Positions 1-8,842 of a stretch of DNA of 64,000 nucleotides are shown here, one piece after another. Position 1 is the first letter of the stretch. The number at the start of each line of letters is the position of its first letter. Below the pieces are notes generated by a model. It searched no databases. It was not told the DNA's origin and saw only the letters and a program-made list of their open reading frames with translations. The stretch lies in contig NZ_WNJL01000022.1 in the NCBI RefSeq assembly GCF_010378095.1, positions 136,096 to 200,095 of the forward strand, in the 5' to 3' direction. A program made the position numbers and the translations under genes. This DNA is from Acidithiobacillus ferrianus. Lineage in GTDB: Bacteria > Pseudomonadota > Gammaproteobacteria > Acidithiobacillales > Acidithiobacillaceae.

Positions 1-148
1 ATCTCCCGATACGGTCATCCTATCGATTACAGGCGCTCCCGGGTCGACGATACGGACGGCCCTGGTGGACGCCAGTTTCCGAAGTACGAAGCGGGGTGCC
101 CGGCTACAGCATGGCAGCCCGTTTTTCTTTTTCCTGGAAAAGTCCGCG
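1..148. other. Window edge, no gene seen
   Basis: This stretch lies downstream of the mscS-like gene, which reads leftward. I see no reading frame with a credible start or family resemblance and no clear terminator. It may belong to a gene that continues outside the window. Confidence 0.3.
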
Positions 149-715
149 TCAAGATTTTTGTTCCTCTTCCTCCGGAGTGCGCCGGGCCACGCGCTGAAAA
201 AATAGGTTGTTGGGAATGATGATGATGCGTCCGTCGTCTTGACGCAATTCGGTAAACATGAGGTTTTCTTCGCACACTCGGCCACAGAGGTTTTCCGGAA
301 AGATCTCGACCCGCTGTCCCAGGCGCACGGGCTGCCAAAACCAGATGAAAAAACGTGCGGTGACATTGCTGACCATCGTCCATGTGGCCAGCAGGCCGAC
401 GCCAATGATGGTCAGCATGCCGACAGCCGTCGTCCACAGAAAAGACACGTTGGCACCCCAGACCCCGAGAATAAACACCAGTAGCGACAGGCCAACGGCC
501 CAGCGTGTGACCCGTTGGAGAATGGCCGCGTAACTGCTGGATGCGGAACTGGAATGGGGCCGGAATTTTTTGAACAGGCCATGAACACGGCCAATGATCT
601 TGTCCAGGATGCGGGTAATGACCCAGTATCCAACGATCAACAAGATGCTGACGAGCAGCCTTTGTATCCACCATTCCGGGTGATTGACAACGGCTTGTAT
701 CGTTCCCAACATGTT
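149..715 (-). CDS. Small MscS-family mechanosensitive channel
   Basis: The 188-residue product is a short mechanosensitive channel of the MscS family, expected in the inner membrane, where such channels release solutes on osmotic downshock. Three hydrophobic segments lie at about residues 18-36, 70-88 and 93-115. They are followed by the MscS beta domain at about 128-172, with the pattern PVRLGQRVEI, then GRVCEENLMFTEL and IIIIPNN. The large C-terminal cytoplasmic domain of E. coli MscS is essentially missing, so this is a minimal form. The start at 715 is chosen because AAGGAGG lies five bases upstream of ATG. A longer frame to 859 has a proline- and arginine-rich leader with no membrane character. 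No partner gene is visible; the next gene diverges. Confidence 0.85.
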   Translation of the reverse strand, partial: NMLGTIQAVVNHPEWWIQRLLVSILLIVGYWVITRILDKIIGRVHGLFKKFRPHSSSASSSYAAILQRVTRWAVGLSLLVFILGVWGANVSFLWTTAVGMLTIIGVGLLATWTMVSNVTARFFIWFWQPVRLGQRVEIFPENLCGRVCEENLMFTELRQDDGRIIIIPNNLFFQRVARRTPEEEEQKS

Positions 716-1157
716 GGCCTCCTTCTTTCTGTGTGGAGCGGGGAGTGAAGGGTGGTAGGATGGTCCGGACCCGCTATCATGCCAATTCCGGAGGCAAAGA
801 GAAATAGCGGAGGGTTTGAAAGCAATCCCTGCGTGGCACTGTCTGAGCGGCAGTGGCAAGGGGCCGGACAGGCTGCCGGCACGCCCCGGTGTCTACGCAC
901 GTATGGGCAGACCCTGACAGGGGATTTGCATGGACTTGCTCCACCCCCCCATAATGTTCCCCGACAAGGATTATTCCTGGTCATAAAGTGAAGACTGGAT
1001 GACGGAAAGATGATGAATGAAAACAAGATATTGAATGGGTCGTTCCGATGGGCGCGTCCTCCCGCTGCGGGCCGGTGGCACCGGGATGGATCGGCAGGGC
1101 AGGTGGCGGTGGGCGGGGCGTTCCCCGCTTTTCACCGGTCACCGATGGGGTCACGCC
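716..1157. other. Divergent intergenic region
   Basis: About 440 bases between the leftward mscS-like gene and the rightward FIST gene. It must hold both promoters, but I see no convincing -35/-10 pair. Open frames here translate to arginine- and proline-rich sequence typical of non-coding GC-rich DNA. If the FIST gene starts at 1035 instead of 1158, the gap is shorter. Confidence 0.4.
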
Positions 1158-2285
1158 TTGCAGGATGAACGGCTTTTCCCCTATGGCCATGCACGCGACG
1201 CGGATTGGCGCCAGGCTTTAACGGCTGCGCTGGAAATGGCGGGTCCGCGCGTGCGGAACGGTACCTTGGGCTTTCTCTATGTAAGCGATGCTTTTGAGTC
1301 CGACTTGCCGGAAATCCTGAGCGCCCTCCGTCAGGAAAGCGGCGTCCCCCACTGGACGGGCTGTGTGGGGATAGGCATCTGTGCGATGGCGCAGGAATAT
1401 CTGGACGAACCCGCGCTGGCTTTCATGGTGACGGATTTTCCGGAGGCGGAATTTCGCCTTTTTGACGAAATGGAGCCCCATCCATCCGGTACCAGTTTGA
1501 CCGTGGGTGCGGGGCGTCCGGCGTACTTCGCCATCGTGCATGGTGACGCGCAAACTCCGGATCTGCCGGATCTGGTCGCGGACTTTGCCGGGAGGATGAG
1601 TAGCGGATTCGTCACCGGCGGCATCAGCAGCAGCCGTGCCCGCAATGCGCAGATCGCGGACAAGGTCGTGCACGGTGGACTGAGCGGGGTGGCGTTCAGC
1701 GAACGGGTCGCCATCGCCACCCGGCTGACTCAGGGGTGCAGCCCCATTGGTCCCACGCATCGGATTGCCGAGGCGAAGAACAATGTGATCGCGCGTCTGG
1801 ATGACCGGCCGGCGCTGGACGTTTTCTATGACGAGATCGGCGACATCCTTTCCCGGGACTTGCAGCGCGCGGCGGGTTTCATTTTTGTGGCCTTGCCCGT
1901 CAAATACGATGATCGTGGCGACTATACGGTGCGCAATCTGATCGGCGTGGATATCGACCGCAAACTGCTCGCCATCGGCGAGTATGTGGAGTCCGGCCAG
2001 GCGCTGATGTTCTGCAAGAGGGATGGCGCCACGGCACGCGAGGATCTGGGACGTATGCTGGTGGAGATTGGCCGTCTGGCCGGGCGACGGGCCATTCGCG
2101 GCGGGCTGTATTTCTCTTGTCTGGGACGTGGCGAGAGTCTGTTCGGACCAGACTCTGCGGAATTGCGGATGATTCAGGAAAATCTGGGCGACTTTCCCCT
2201 GGTCGGATTTTTTGCCAACGGCGAGATTTCCCACGATAAGATCTACGGTTACACCGGGGTGCTTACCCTGTTCCTGGATGCGTAG
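1158..2285 (+). CDS. FIST-domain sensory protein
   Basis: The product (375 residues from this start) matches the FIST_N/FIST_C architecture, a domain pair predicted to bind small ligands in signal transduction. The N-terminal part opens with FPYGHARDADW, then LGFLYVSDAFE and TGCVGIG. The C-terminal part carries the typical GRGESLFGP and then GFFANGEI near the end. The start is uncertain. An ATG at 1035 adds 41 residues, but that extension looks non-coding and has no ribosome site. A TTG at 1158 has GGGG seven bases upstream and puts the FIST_N signature at the beginning, as in relatives. There is no fused kinase or GGDEF domain, so any signalling partner would be encoded elsewhere. Confidence 0.8.
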   Translation: MQDERLFPYGHARDADWRQALTAALEMAGPRVRNGTLGFLYVSDAFESDLPEILSALRQESGVPHWTGCVGIGICAMAQEYLDEPALAFMVTDFPEAEFRLFDEMEPHPSGTSLTVGAGRPAYFAIVHGDAQTPDLPDLVADFAGRMSSGFVTGGISSSRARNAQIADKVVHGGLSGVAFSERVAIATRLTQGCSPIGPTHRIAEAKNNVIARLDDRPALDVFYDEIGDILSRDLQRAAGFIFVALPVKYDDRGDYTVRNLIGVDIDRKLLAIGEYVESGQALMFCKRDGATAREDLGRMLVEIGRLAGRRAIRGGLYFSCLGRGESLFGPDSAELRMIQENLGDFPLVGFFANGEISHDKIYGYTGVLTLFLDA

Positions 2286-2352
2286 ATATCCCGCTGTGTG
2301 ATGGCACCGGCACCGCCGGTTCGCGGAGACAGTCGGCACGCTGCGGAGGTGT

Positions 2353-2682
2353 CTAGCTGGCGGTCAGGCCGGAAAGCAGCTTTTGCTCCAGGAGTTTGCT
2401 CTGCTGCGCGGCGGATTGGCAGGCCGCGCCGGCCGGATTCCGCAAACAGTGGTTCAACGCCGCCATGCTAGTTTCTTGCAGTTGCGCCTGACGATCGTGG
2501 CTTTGCGGCGTGCTGGTCATCCAGGAAACACCATAGCCGAGTGCTGAAGAAAGCAGGGTCGCCACCAGAAATACCAGTATCATGCGGGTAAATCCACGCT
2601 CCAATCCTTGGGCGTCCAAGAAGCGTCGGCTGTACCAGGCGAATGCCGGATAACTGACGGCGCCTGCCACCAAACCCCACAT
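2353..2682 (-). CDS. Small membrane protein of unknown function
   Basis: A 109-residue protein with two likely membrane segments at about residues 1-18 and 35-56. A polar, Gln-rich tail follows with two cysteines (HCLRNPAGAACQSA). I do not recognise a family. It begins four bases after the ygfZ stop codon on the same strand, so the two are almost certainly co-transcribed and perhaps translationally coupled. The cysteine pair in the tail could form a disulfide if the tail is periplasmic; that is inference. Confidence 0.65.
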   Translation of the reverse strand: MWGLVAGAVSYPAFAWYSRRFLDAQGLERGFTRMILVFLVATLLSSALGYGVSWMTSTPQSHDRQAQLQETSMAALNHCLRNPAGAACQSAAQQSKLLEQKLLSGLTAS

Positions 2683-2685
2683 CGC

Positions 2686-3651
2686 CTAGCCCTTTGTCGC
2701 GGTATTCAAGGGCAGGGGATAGGGCAGTTGTTCCAGGGTCAGGGGCGTACCATCCAGCGCTCCGGCAGTCAGTGCCTCTCCGGCGTTGGCGGCGCGCAAG
2801 AGCGCCAGGGCCCCAAAGCCTCCCTGGGGATCGGGTGCCGCATTGATGACCATGCCAATGCTCTGCTCACCCATGCTTGCCGCAAAGATTTCCTCTCCCG
2901 CATTCAGGGGTTGCTGCGCCGCGACGCGGTAAGTCTGGTTCTTGAGTTTACCGAGATAGTGGGAACGGGCGACAATCTCCTGACCTGGGTAACAACCCTT
3001 TTTAAAATTGATGCCGCCCAGCACCTCCAGATTCAGTTCCTGAGGGATGATTTTTTCCGTGGTGGTGCTGCTGACCATGCCGACGCCGGCCCGGATGGCT
3101 TGCAGGCGCCAGTCCTCCGCGGTTCCGGCGCGGGCGCCAGCCGCCACGAGGGCCGCCGTGAGTACGTCCACCCGCGAGGCGGGCAGGAGGATCTGGAAGA
3201 TCTCCGCATTGATCCAGGGCAAACGGGTGATGATCATGCCTTCCTGCAGCATCCCGTCGTTGCCGAGTGCCGGCGGTGTCACGCCGATGACACGGCCCAG
3301 CAGTTCGCCGCTGCCGTTCCCCGAGACGGCAAGCAACACGAATTCGGGATCTCCCCGCTCTATTTCGAGCTTGGCCATCATGCGGAACTTGCGGAGTCGG
3401 TCGATGACCGGATCCACGAGGTCCGCGGACAGGCTGAGCCAGAAACCCGAATCATCGCGCTGCACATAAAAGTTGGCGATCATCCGCCCTTTGGCGGTGC
3501 TGTAGCTGCTCCATTGGCCGCCGCCTCTGGTCAGGGCACGCAGATCGTTGGAGAATTGACTCTGGAGGAATGTTTCGGCATCCGCGCCATGGGCGCGGAT
3601 CAGTCCGAGTTCCGTGCACAGGGGAATGAAGGTAATGACGGCTGAAGACAT
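2686..3651 (-). CDS. ygfZ: YgfZ-type folate-binding iron-sulfur/tRNA protein
   Basis: The 321-residue product belongs to the YgfZ/GcvT-like folate-binding family, which acts in maintenance or assembly of some iron-sulfur enzymes and affects tRNA methylthiolation (family knowledge). The diagnostic signature KGCYPGQE is present at residues 218-225, including the conserved cysteine. The N-terminal GcvT-like region has FLQSQFSNDL at 29-38 and GRMIAN at 55-60. The length is usual for the family. The start codon lies against the start of the divergent ygfX gene, the two ORFs overlapping by two bases at their 5' ends. The small membrane protein downstream shares its transcript. Confidence 0.93.
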   Translation of the reverse strand: MSSAVITFIPLCTELGLIRAHGADAETFLQSQFSNDLRALTRGGGQWSSYSTAKGRMIANFYVQRDDSGFWLSLSADLVDPVIDRLRKFRMMAKLEIERGDPEFVLLAVSGNGSGELLGRVIGVTPPALGNDGMLQEGMIITRLPWINAEIFQILLPASRVDVLTAALVAAGARAGTAEDWRLQAIRAGVGMVSSTTTEKIIPQELNLEVLGGINFKKGCYPGQEIVARSHYLGKLKNQTYRVAAQQPLNAGEEIFAASMGEQSIGMVINAAPDPQGGFGALALLRAANAGEALTAGALDGTPLTLEQLPYPLPLNTATKG

Positions 3652-4213
3652 GCGATTGAACTCCCGGTTGCCGAGGCGGCATGGTTCCGATCATACCCTC
3701 TTGGGCAGCGGTGACAAAGGGCTGCCGCCCCTTCCTCTCGGCAGCGCGCGGCGACAACGCGGGTTGCAAAGTATCCCCTGCGGGCTGGCCCTGCTTTGTG
3801 CGGTGTTCACCGGCGTGCAGGACTGGCGCTGGGGGCTGGCCTTGTGGACTGCGGTCTTCGCCTGGGTCCTGTGGCGCTGTCCCTGGTGGCGACATGCGGA
3901 GCAGCGCCTGCCGGAGACCCTGCGGATCGCGGCGGAAGGGCAGTTGCAGGTGCGCTTCGCCGATGGCCGGCTGCTGGATGTGATGCTTCGATCTCGCCCT
4001 TTCCTGCACCCGCGGCTAGGCGTCATTGCGCTTCGGGGTGAGGATGGCCGCGCTTATGTGTGTATCGCGCCCTACATGGCCGGGAGCGCCCTCTGGCGGC
4101 GCTGGCGACTCAGATTGCACCAGGAATGGGACGCAGAAACGGATCCGGCCGGTCCCGCTGGTGGATGCTATCCGCCGCGAAGTCCTCACGGCGCTGGGGA
4201 TGATCGCTATTAA
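3650..4213 (+). CDS. ygfX: YgfX/CptA-like membrane protein
   Basis: The 187-residue product fits the YgfX family. Two closely spaced hydrophobic segments at about residues 42-80 are followed by a small cytoplasmic domain (LRIAAEGQLQVRFADGR, then RPFLHPRLGVIALRGEDGR). In E. coli YgfX (CptA) is an inner-membrane protein encoded beside sdhE and implicated in division or cytoskeleton toxicity and in succinate dehydrogenase flavinylation. Here no sdhE is adjacent; the gene sits between ygfZ and nadB. The start at 3650 overlaps the ygfZ start on the other strand. The 3' end overlaps the convergent nadB 3' end by about 100 bases. The assignment rests on domain layout and neighbourhood, so it is moderately secure. 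Confidence 0.7.
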   Translation: MRLNSRLPRRHGSDHTLLGSGDKGLPPLPLGSARRQRGLQSIPCGLALLCAVFTGVQDWRWGLALWTAVFAWVLWRCPWWRHAEQRLPETLRIAAEGQLQVRFADGRLLDVMLRSRPFLHPRLGVIALRGEDGRAYVCIAPYMAGSALWRRWRLRLHQEWDAETDPAGPAGGCYPPRSPHGAGDDRY

Positions 4214-5702
4214 AATGGCATCCGCGGGATTCTTCCCGCAACAAGGCGGATCGGGTGAGGAGTGCCGCGCACAGGCGCAGATTGCGCAATTCCTGATAAT
4301 ACCGGGGTCCCTGCACGGCATCGCCGATGCGGGTGGCCATCTCTTCCCAATTCGCGCTGGCCGCCCGCAGGTCCGCATCATTGCGGATGATCCCTGCCGC
4401 CCGCCACATGGTGGTCTGCAGCGCTTGGCGCAGGGTGCGGATCGCCGTTTCCGAGAGTGCGTTGGATGAGCGCGTCGACGTTGGCGCGGGTGGCGGGAGG
4501 GGTTTTTCGGGGAGCCGTGACCGTCCTCCCAGATCGGCGACGATACTGGCCGCCCCCACCACACATTCGAGCAGCGAATTGCTGGCGAGGCGATTGGCGC
4601 CGTGCAGACCGCTGGCGCTGACTTCGCCCGCCGCATAAAGCCCATCGATGCTGCTGCGTCCGGCCACATCCACCACCACGCCGCCGCAGGTGTAGTGCGC
4701 TGCCGGCACCACTGGAACCGGTTCCCGGGTCAGATCGTAGCCGTGCGCCCGGCAATGGGCGAAAATAGCCGGAAAGTGCCGCTGCACCTGCGCGCCCGGC
4801 TGGTGACTGATGTCCAGGGTGACATATTCGATCCGGTGCCTTTTCATCTCCGCGTCGATCGCGCGCGCCACGATGTCCCGTGGCGCCAGTTCGGCGCGGG
4901 GGTCGTAGCGCTCCAGAAAAGCGCTGCCATCGGGCAGGCGTAACAGCGCCCCTTCGCCGCGCAAGGCCTCGGAAAGTAAAAAGGGCGCGCTGCCCGGTTG
5001 GTAGAGCGTCGTCGGATGAAACTGAATGAACTCCAGATTGGCGATTTCCGCACCCGCGCGATAGGCCAGGGCGATCCCGTCCCCCGTAGCCACCAGCGGA
5101 TTACTGGTGTGGCGGTACAACTGACCCGCTCCACCGCTGGCGAGAATCACCGCCCGTGCCGTCCACAACTGCGGACGATCGTCCTCCGGGGCGAGTACCC
5201 AGGCACCGGCGCAGCGGTCGCCGCGCAACCAGAGGTCGCTGGCGAAGTGCGCTTCGGCGATCTGAATGGCGGGGTGGGCCCGGACCTGTTGCAGCAAGGT
5301 GCTTTCGATGGCATGGCCCGTGGTGTCGGCGCAGTGCAGAACCCGGCGCGCCCGGTGCCCGCCTTCTCGGGTGAGATGCCAGTTTCCGTCAGCGCGGCGA
5401 TCGAAAGGCACTCCCCAGTCGATCAGACGTCGGGCCGCGGCGGGACCCTGGCCAATGATGTGCCGGACGGCGTCGGGATGGCAAAGTCCCATGCCGGCTC
5501 CCAGGGTATCCTCGATATGCAGGGCGATGCTGTCGTGATCCTCGTCCATGACCGCGGCGACTCCGCCCTGCGCCCAGTCGCTGGCGGAGTCGCTGGCCCG
5601 ATCCTTGCTGACTATGGCCACCCGGCCGAATTGGCTCAGCCCCAAGGCGGTGCTGAGTCCGGCGGTGCCGGAGCCGATGATCAGAAAGTCGAAAGAAGGC
5701 AT
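4110..5702 (-). CDS. nadB: L-aspartate oxidase
   Basis: NadB oxidises L-aspartate to iminoaspartate using FAD, the first step of de novo NAD synthesis, in the cytoplasm. The 530-residue product begins with the dinucleotide-binding motif GSGTAG at residues 10-15. It contains DWAQGG, the substrate-site block EFIQFHPTTLY, the active-site region PAAHYTCGGV, and the FAD-binding GLHGANRLASNSLLE typical of the succinate dehydrogenase/aspartate oxidase family. The ATG at 5702 places the flavin motif at the usual distance. A frame reaching 5792 exists but overlaps the probable rpoE promoter. It diverges from rpoE. nadA and nadC are not in the window. Confidence 0.95.
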   Translation of the reverse strand: MPSFDFLIIGSGTAGLSTALGLSQFGRVAIVSKDRASDSASDWAQGGVAAVMDEDHDSIALHIEDTLGAGMGLCHPDAVRHIIGQGPAAARRLIDWGVPFDRRADGNWHLTREGGHRARRVLHCADTTGHAIESTLLQQVRAHPAIQIAEAHFASDLWLRGDRCAGAWVLAPEDDRPQLWTARAVILASGGAGQLYRHTSNPLVATGDGIALAYRAGAEIANLEFIQFHPTTLYQPGSAPFLLSEALRGEGALLRLPDGSAFLERYDPRAELAPRDIVARAIDAEMKRHRIEYVTLDISHQPGAQVQRHFPAIFAHCRAHGYDLTREPVPVVPAAHYTCGGVVVDVAGRSSIDGLYAAGEVSASGLHGANRLASNSLLECVVGAASIVADLGGRSRLPEKPLPPPAPTSTRSSNALSETAIRTLRQALQTTMWRAAGIIRNDADLRAASANWEEMATRIGDAVQGPRYYQELRNLRLCAALLTRSALLREESRGCHFNSDHPQRREDFAADSIHQRDRPDPFLRPIPGAI

Positions 5703-5733
5703 GCGTTGTCCTGGGGAAAGAGTCTGGCTCGCG

Positions 5734-5762
5734 TTGCGAGAATGGGCAGGGGTCATGATACG
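5734..5762 (+). promoter_or_regulatory. Possible rpoE promoter
   Basis: TTGCGA and GATACG are separated by 17 bases, about 60 bases upstream of the rpoE start. The -10 is poor, and no sigma-E type GAACTT/TCTGA pair was found, so autoregulation cannot be supported here. Confidence 0.3.
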
Positions 5763-5820
5763 ATGGGAGGCGGACGAGGTGAAGAACGGCACTCAAAAAC
5801 AGTGGAAAGGATAAGGCCGA

Positions 5821-6447
5821 ATGGGTAAAATTGCGGGACGCAGCACGAGGGGTCGACACGAAAATGATGCGCCCAGTGATCTGCTCCTCGTACAGCGTGT
5901 ACAAAAGGGGGAGAAGGGGGCATTTGATCTTCTCGTCCGTAAATACCAGCACAAGATGGTCGCCTTGGTCGGGCGTTTCGTGCGCACGCCCGAGGAAGCC
6001 GAGGATGTGGCGCAGGAGGCCTTTGTCAAAGCCTATCGCGCATTGGCCAATTTTCGCGGCGATAGCGCTTTTTACACCTGGTTGTATCGTATCGCCGTGA
6101 ATACGGCCAAGAACCATCTGGTAGCGCAAGGGCGCCAGGTGTCCACCGTCGATGTAGAAACCGAAGATGCGGAACAATTTGCCAGTGCCGATGGACTAAG
6201 GGAATATGATACTCCGGAAGGGTTGCTGCTCAGCCGGGAACTGGCGAAGCATATCGACACGGCTTTGGCGGCATTGCCGGAGGATCTGCGCACGGCGGTG
6301 ACTCTGCGCGAGTTCGAGGGCTTGAGTTACGATGAGATTGCACAGGTGATGGAGTGTCCGGTGGGGACGGTGCGGTCCCGGATTTTTCGGGCGCGTGAAG
6401 CCATCGCCAAGGTTTTGGCCCCTTTGCTAGATCAGGAACAGTCATGA
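5821..6447 (+). CDS. rpoE: RNA polymerase sigma-E factor (ECF)
   Basis: A 208-residue ECF sigma factor of the RpoE/AlgU type, directing envelope-stress transcription. Region 2 spans about residues 20-95 with EEAEDVAQEAFVKAYRAL and the -10 recognition block FYTWLYRIAVNTAKN. Region 4 spans about 138-198 with LREFEGLSYDEIAQVM, followed by the helix VGTVRSRIFRAREAI. A ribosome site (AAGG) lies just upstream. The gene overlaps rseA by ATGA, and mucD follows. This is the standard sigma, anti-sigma and periplasmic protease unit, so it is probably held inactive at the membrane by RseA until envelope damage. The N-terminus is about 15 residues longer than in E. coli. Confidence 0.95.
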   Translation: MGKIAGRSTRGRHENDAPSDLLLVQRVQKGEKGAFDLLVRKYQHKMVALVGRFVRTPEEAEDVAQEAFVKAYRALANFRGDSAFYTWLYRIAVNTAKNHLVAQGRQVSTVDVETEDAEQFASADGLREYDTPEGLLLSRELAKHIDTALAALPEDLRTAVTLREFEGLSYDEIAQVMECPVGTVRSRIFRAREAIAKVLAPLLDQEQS

Positions 6448-7115
6448 ACGATGAAACCAAAAAAGAACTGATGGCGTTCATGGAAGGCGAGTTGAGCGGG
6501 TTGCGCGCCAATCGCCTGGCCACACGTTTACAAAACGAACGAGGCTTGCGAGAAGCCTGGGAATCCCAGTACCGGATTTCCTTTCTCCTGCAGAATGACC
6601 GGGAAGGAAGCCTGCTCGCGTCGGCGGGTTTCGCGGACAGGGTGGCCCGGGAAATTGCGGGAGAGCCCAATATCCTCGCCCCGCAGAGCGCACAGCGTCG
6701 GAGCGTCGCGGGGGGCTTTTGGATCAAGGCGGGTTCTGTCGCCGCGGTGCTGATGGTATCGGTGAGCCTGGTGAGTTTTCTGTCCGACCATCCGGTCTCC
6801 GCCCCATCGTCTATCGCGGGCGATGCATCCGGGCATTACGCCCAGACCGCCATGCTCCGCGGGTTCTCGCCGCGTGGCGAGGTGTTTCATCTGCATTCGG
6901 TAGCCGACTTCATGCCGCCGTCCGGAGGGATGGATGTCCTCATTCAGCGGGACATCCAAAGACTCTGGATCCCTGGCGGTGGCAACTATCTCGCCGCCTC
7001 CTCCCAGGCTTCCTCTCCTGGCTATCCGGGTCAGGCCGGCCTGGAAAACACGGCCGCTACGTCAATGGCGGGGATCAGCACGGGTTCCATAGCTTTTCCC
7101 GCGGGTAATCCCTAA
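6444..7115 (+). CDS. rseA: Anti-sigma-E factor RseA/MucA
   Basis: A 223-residue single-pass membrane protein predicted to bind and inhibit RpoE. The cytoplasmic N-terminal domain (residues 1-70) has the RseA_N pattern: a conserved start near KKELMAFMEGELS, then YRISFLLQND. A membrane segment lies at about 95-112, followed by a periplasmic domain containing LRGFSPRGEVFHLHSVADFMPP, which resembles MucA/RseA C-terminal domains. The start codon overlaps the rpoE stop by four bases, suggesting coupled translation and a fixed sigma to anti-sigma ratio. Cleavage sites for DegS/RseP cannot be read from sequence. No rseB is present; the next gene is the protease. Confidence 0.88.
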   Translation: MNDETKKELMAFMEGELSGLRANRLATRLQNERGLREAWESQYRISFLLQNDREGSLLASAGFADRVAREIAGEPNILAPQSAQRRSVAGGFWIKAGSVAAVLMVSVSLVSFLSDHPVSAPSSIAGDASGHYAQTAMLRGFSPRGEVFHLHSVADFMPPSGGMDVLIQRDIQRLWIPGGGNYLAASSQASSPGYPGQAGLENTAATSMAGISTGSIAFPAGNP

Positions 7116-7252
7116 AATCACAATCGGTGGATTCGCGAGCAGCGTTCTTCCCTGTGGGGGGAGAACCAGTGACCGTTGCCAAATGCCGCGGTTACCGGGA
7201 TGATGGTTGGGGTTCCTATAAATATCGAATCGGATGGCGGGGAGGGAGTGTC

Positions 7253-8737
7253 TTGAAAAATCGTGTGCTGAGTAGACAGCGCCTGGCGTTGGCGCTTTGC
7301 GTGGGTTTGGGGCTCAGCATGGGGATGGCATCGCCCATTTGGGCGGGCACCACCAGCACCAGTGGCCAAGCTTTGGTCGGTTTGCCTGATTTTACGCCTA
7401 TCGTCAAACAATATGGCCCCGCGGTCGTCAATATCAGCACGACGGAGACGAAGGTGGCGCGTAATCCGAGTTCGCCCTTTCCGCCGAATTCTCCGCTGAA
7501 TCAGTTTTTCGCCCCGTTCTTTGGCACGCCGGGTGGCCCCGGTGGAGCGCCCGGTGCGGAGTCCGGCCAAAAATATCAGGTGCAGTCGCTGGGTTCCGGT
7601 TTTGTCGTCAGCCCCGATGGTTACATCGTGACGGCGGCGCATGTCGTGAAGGGGGCCCAGAAGATTATCGTCAGCCTCACGAATCATCAGCAATACACGG
7701 CGCATCTGGTTGGATTGTCGACGCGCATCGATGTGGCCCTCCTGAAAATTGACGCGAAAAATCTGCCGACGGTACAAATCGGTGATTCCGGCAAGTTGGA
7801 GGTCGGGCAATGGGTGCTGGCGGTGGGTTCGCCCTTTGGTTTTGAGAATAGCGTCACCCAGGGGGTGGTCAGCGCGACTTCCCGGCCTTTGCCCGATGAC
7901 CCCTATATCCCCTTCATCCAGACGGATGTGCCGATCAATCCGGGCAACTCCGGCGGACCGCTCTTTAACATGCGCGGACAGGTGATTGGCATCAACGACC
8001 AGATTTATACCAACAGTGGCGGCTACATGGGACTATCTTTCTCCATCCCGATCAATGTCGCCATGGATGCCGTGAAGCAACTGAAACTCCACCAGAAGGT
8101 GCACTTCGGCTGGCTCGGGGTCATGATCCAGGATGTCAGCATGGATCTTGCCAAGTCCTTCCATATGAAGGAGCCGGTGGGTGCCCTGGTATCGCAGGTG
8201 GTGCCCGGCGGGCCGGCGGCCAAGGCGGGCCTTCGTCCCGGGGATGTCATCGTTTCCTTCGATGGCCAGGCCATCTACAACTCGGGTCAGCTCCCGCCGC
8301 TGGTGGGGGCGTTACCCGCCGGTTTCAAGGCGAAAATGGGTATTATTCGAAAGGGTCAACCCATGACGCTCAACATCACGGTAGAGAGCCTGCCCAACGA
8401 TATGGAAAATACCGCGGCGGAATCGTCCCCGCCCAACGGCTCGATGCAAAAAGGCGAAATCAAGCGACTGAACGTGCAGGTGGGTCCGCTGACGGCGGAA
8501 GCGCGTAACCAACTCAAAGTGAACACCGGTGTTCTCGTCCTCGGCGTGGGCATGGGTCCTGCGGCGGAGGCCGGTATTCGTCCCGGAGACGTGATCCTGC
8601 AGGTGGCGCAACAGCGTGTCACCAGCACCGCGGATTTGCAGAAGCTGGTGGCGACGCTGCCTGCCGGACAGCCCATACCCGTACTGGTGCGGCGGGGCAT
8701 GGGGAGCTTTTACCTGGTGCTCACGCTACCGCATTGA
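7253..8737 (+). CDS. mucD: Periplasmic serine protease DegQ/MucD
   Basis: A 494-residue HtrA-family protease-chaperone. From a TTG start at 7253, preceded by GGGGAGGGAG, it has a positively charged start, a hydrophobic core and a signal peptide cut near ASPIWAG (about residue 31), so it is exported. The trypsin-like triad is visible: His130 in TAAHVV, Asp160 in RIDVALL and Ser233 in GNSGGPLF. Two PDZ domains follow, each with the AGLRPGDV or AGIRPGDV signature. It is the third gene of the rpoE-rseA-mucD unit and ends at a strong terminator. A longer frame from 7127 lacks a sensible leader. Expected role: degradation or refolding of damaged envelope proteins and negative control of RpoE. Confidence 0.93.
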   Translation: MKNRVLSRQRLALALCVGLGLSMGMASPIWAGTTSTSGQALVGLPDFTPIVKQYGPAVVNISTTETKVARNPSSPFPPNSPLNQFFAPFFGTPGGPGGAPGAESGQKYQVQSLGSGFVVSPDGYIVTAAHVVKGAQKIIVSLTNHQQYTAHLVGLSTRIDVALLKIDAKNLPTVQIGDSGKLEVGQWVLAVGSPFGFENSVTQGVVSATSRPLPDDPYIPFIQTDVPINPGNSGGPLFNMRGQVIGINDQIYTNSGGYMGLSFSIPINVAMDAVKQLKLHQKVHFGWLGVMIQDVSMDLAKSFHMKEPVGALVSQVVPGGPAAKAGLRPGDVIVSFDGQAIYNSGQLPPLVGALPAGFKAKMGIIRKGQPMTLNITVESLPNDMENTAAESSPPNGSMQKGEIKRLNVQVGPLTAEARNQLKVNTGVLVLGVGMGPAAEAGIRPGDVILQVAQQRVTSTADLQKLVATLPAGQPIPVLVRRGMGSFYLVLTLPH

Positions 8738-8754
8738 CGCAGGCGGCCGTTGCG

Positions 8755-8784
8755 AAGGGCTGGGTGTGCATACCAGCCCTTTTT
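8755..8784 (+). terminator. Rho-independent terminator after mucD
   Basis: The perfect seven-base stem GGGCTGG/CCAGCCC (8757-8763 and 8773-8779), with a nine-base loop, is followed directly by TTTTT. It closes the rpoE-rseA-mucD transcript before lepA. Confidence 0.88.
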
Positions 8785-8842
8785 GCTGATGGTGTCTGGC
8801 GCGGTGGCGATATCGCCGGGCGCCCATGGATCGATAGGGCAT

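Noticed and set aside
752..991. Small plus-strand open frame between mscS and the FIST gene
   Set aside because: No ribosome site, no domain, and composition like non-coding DNA.
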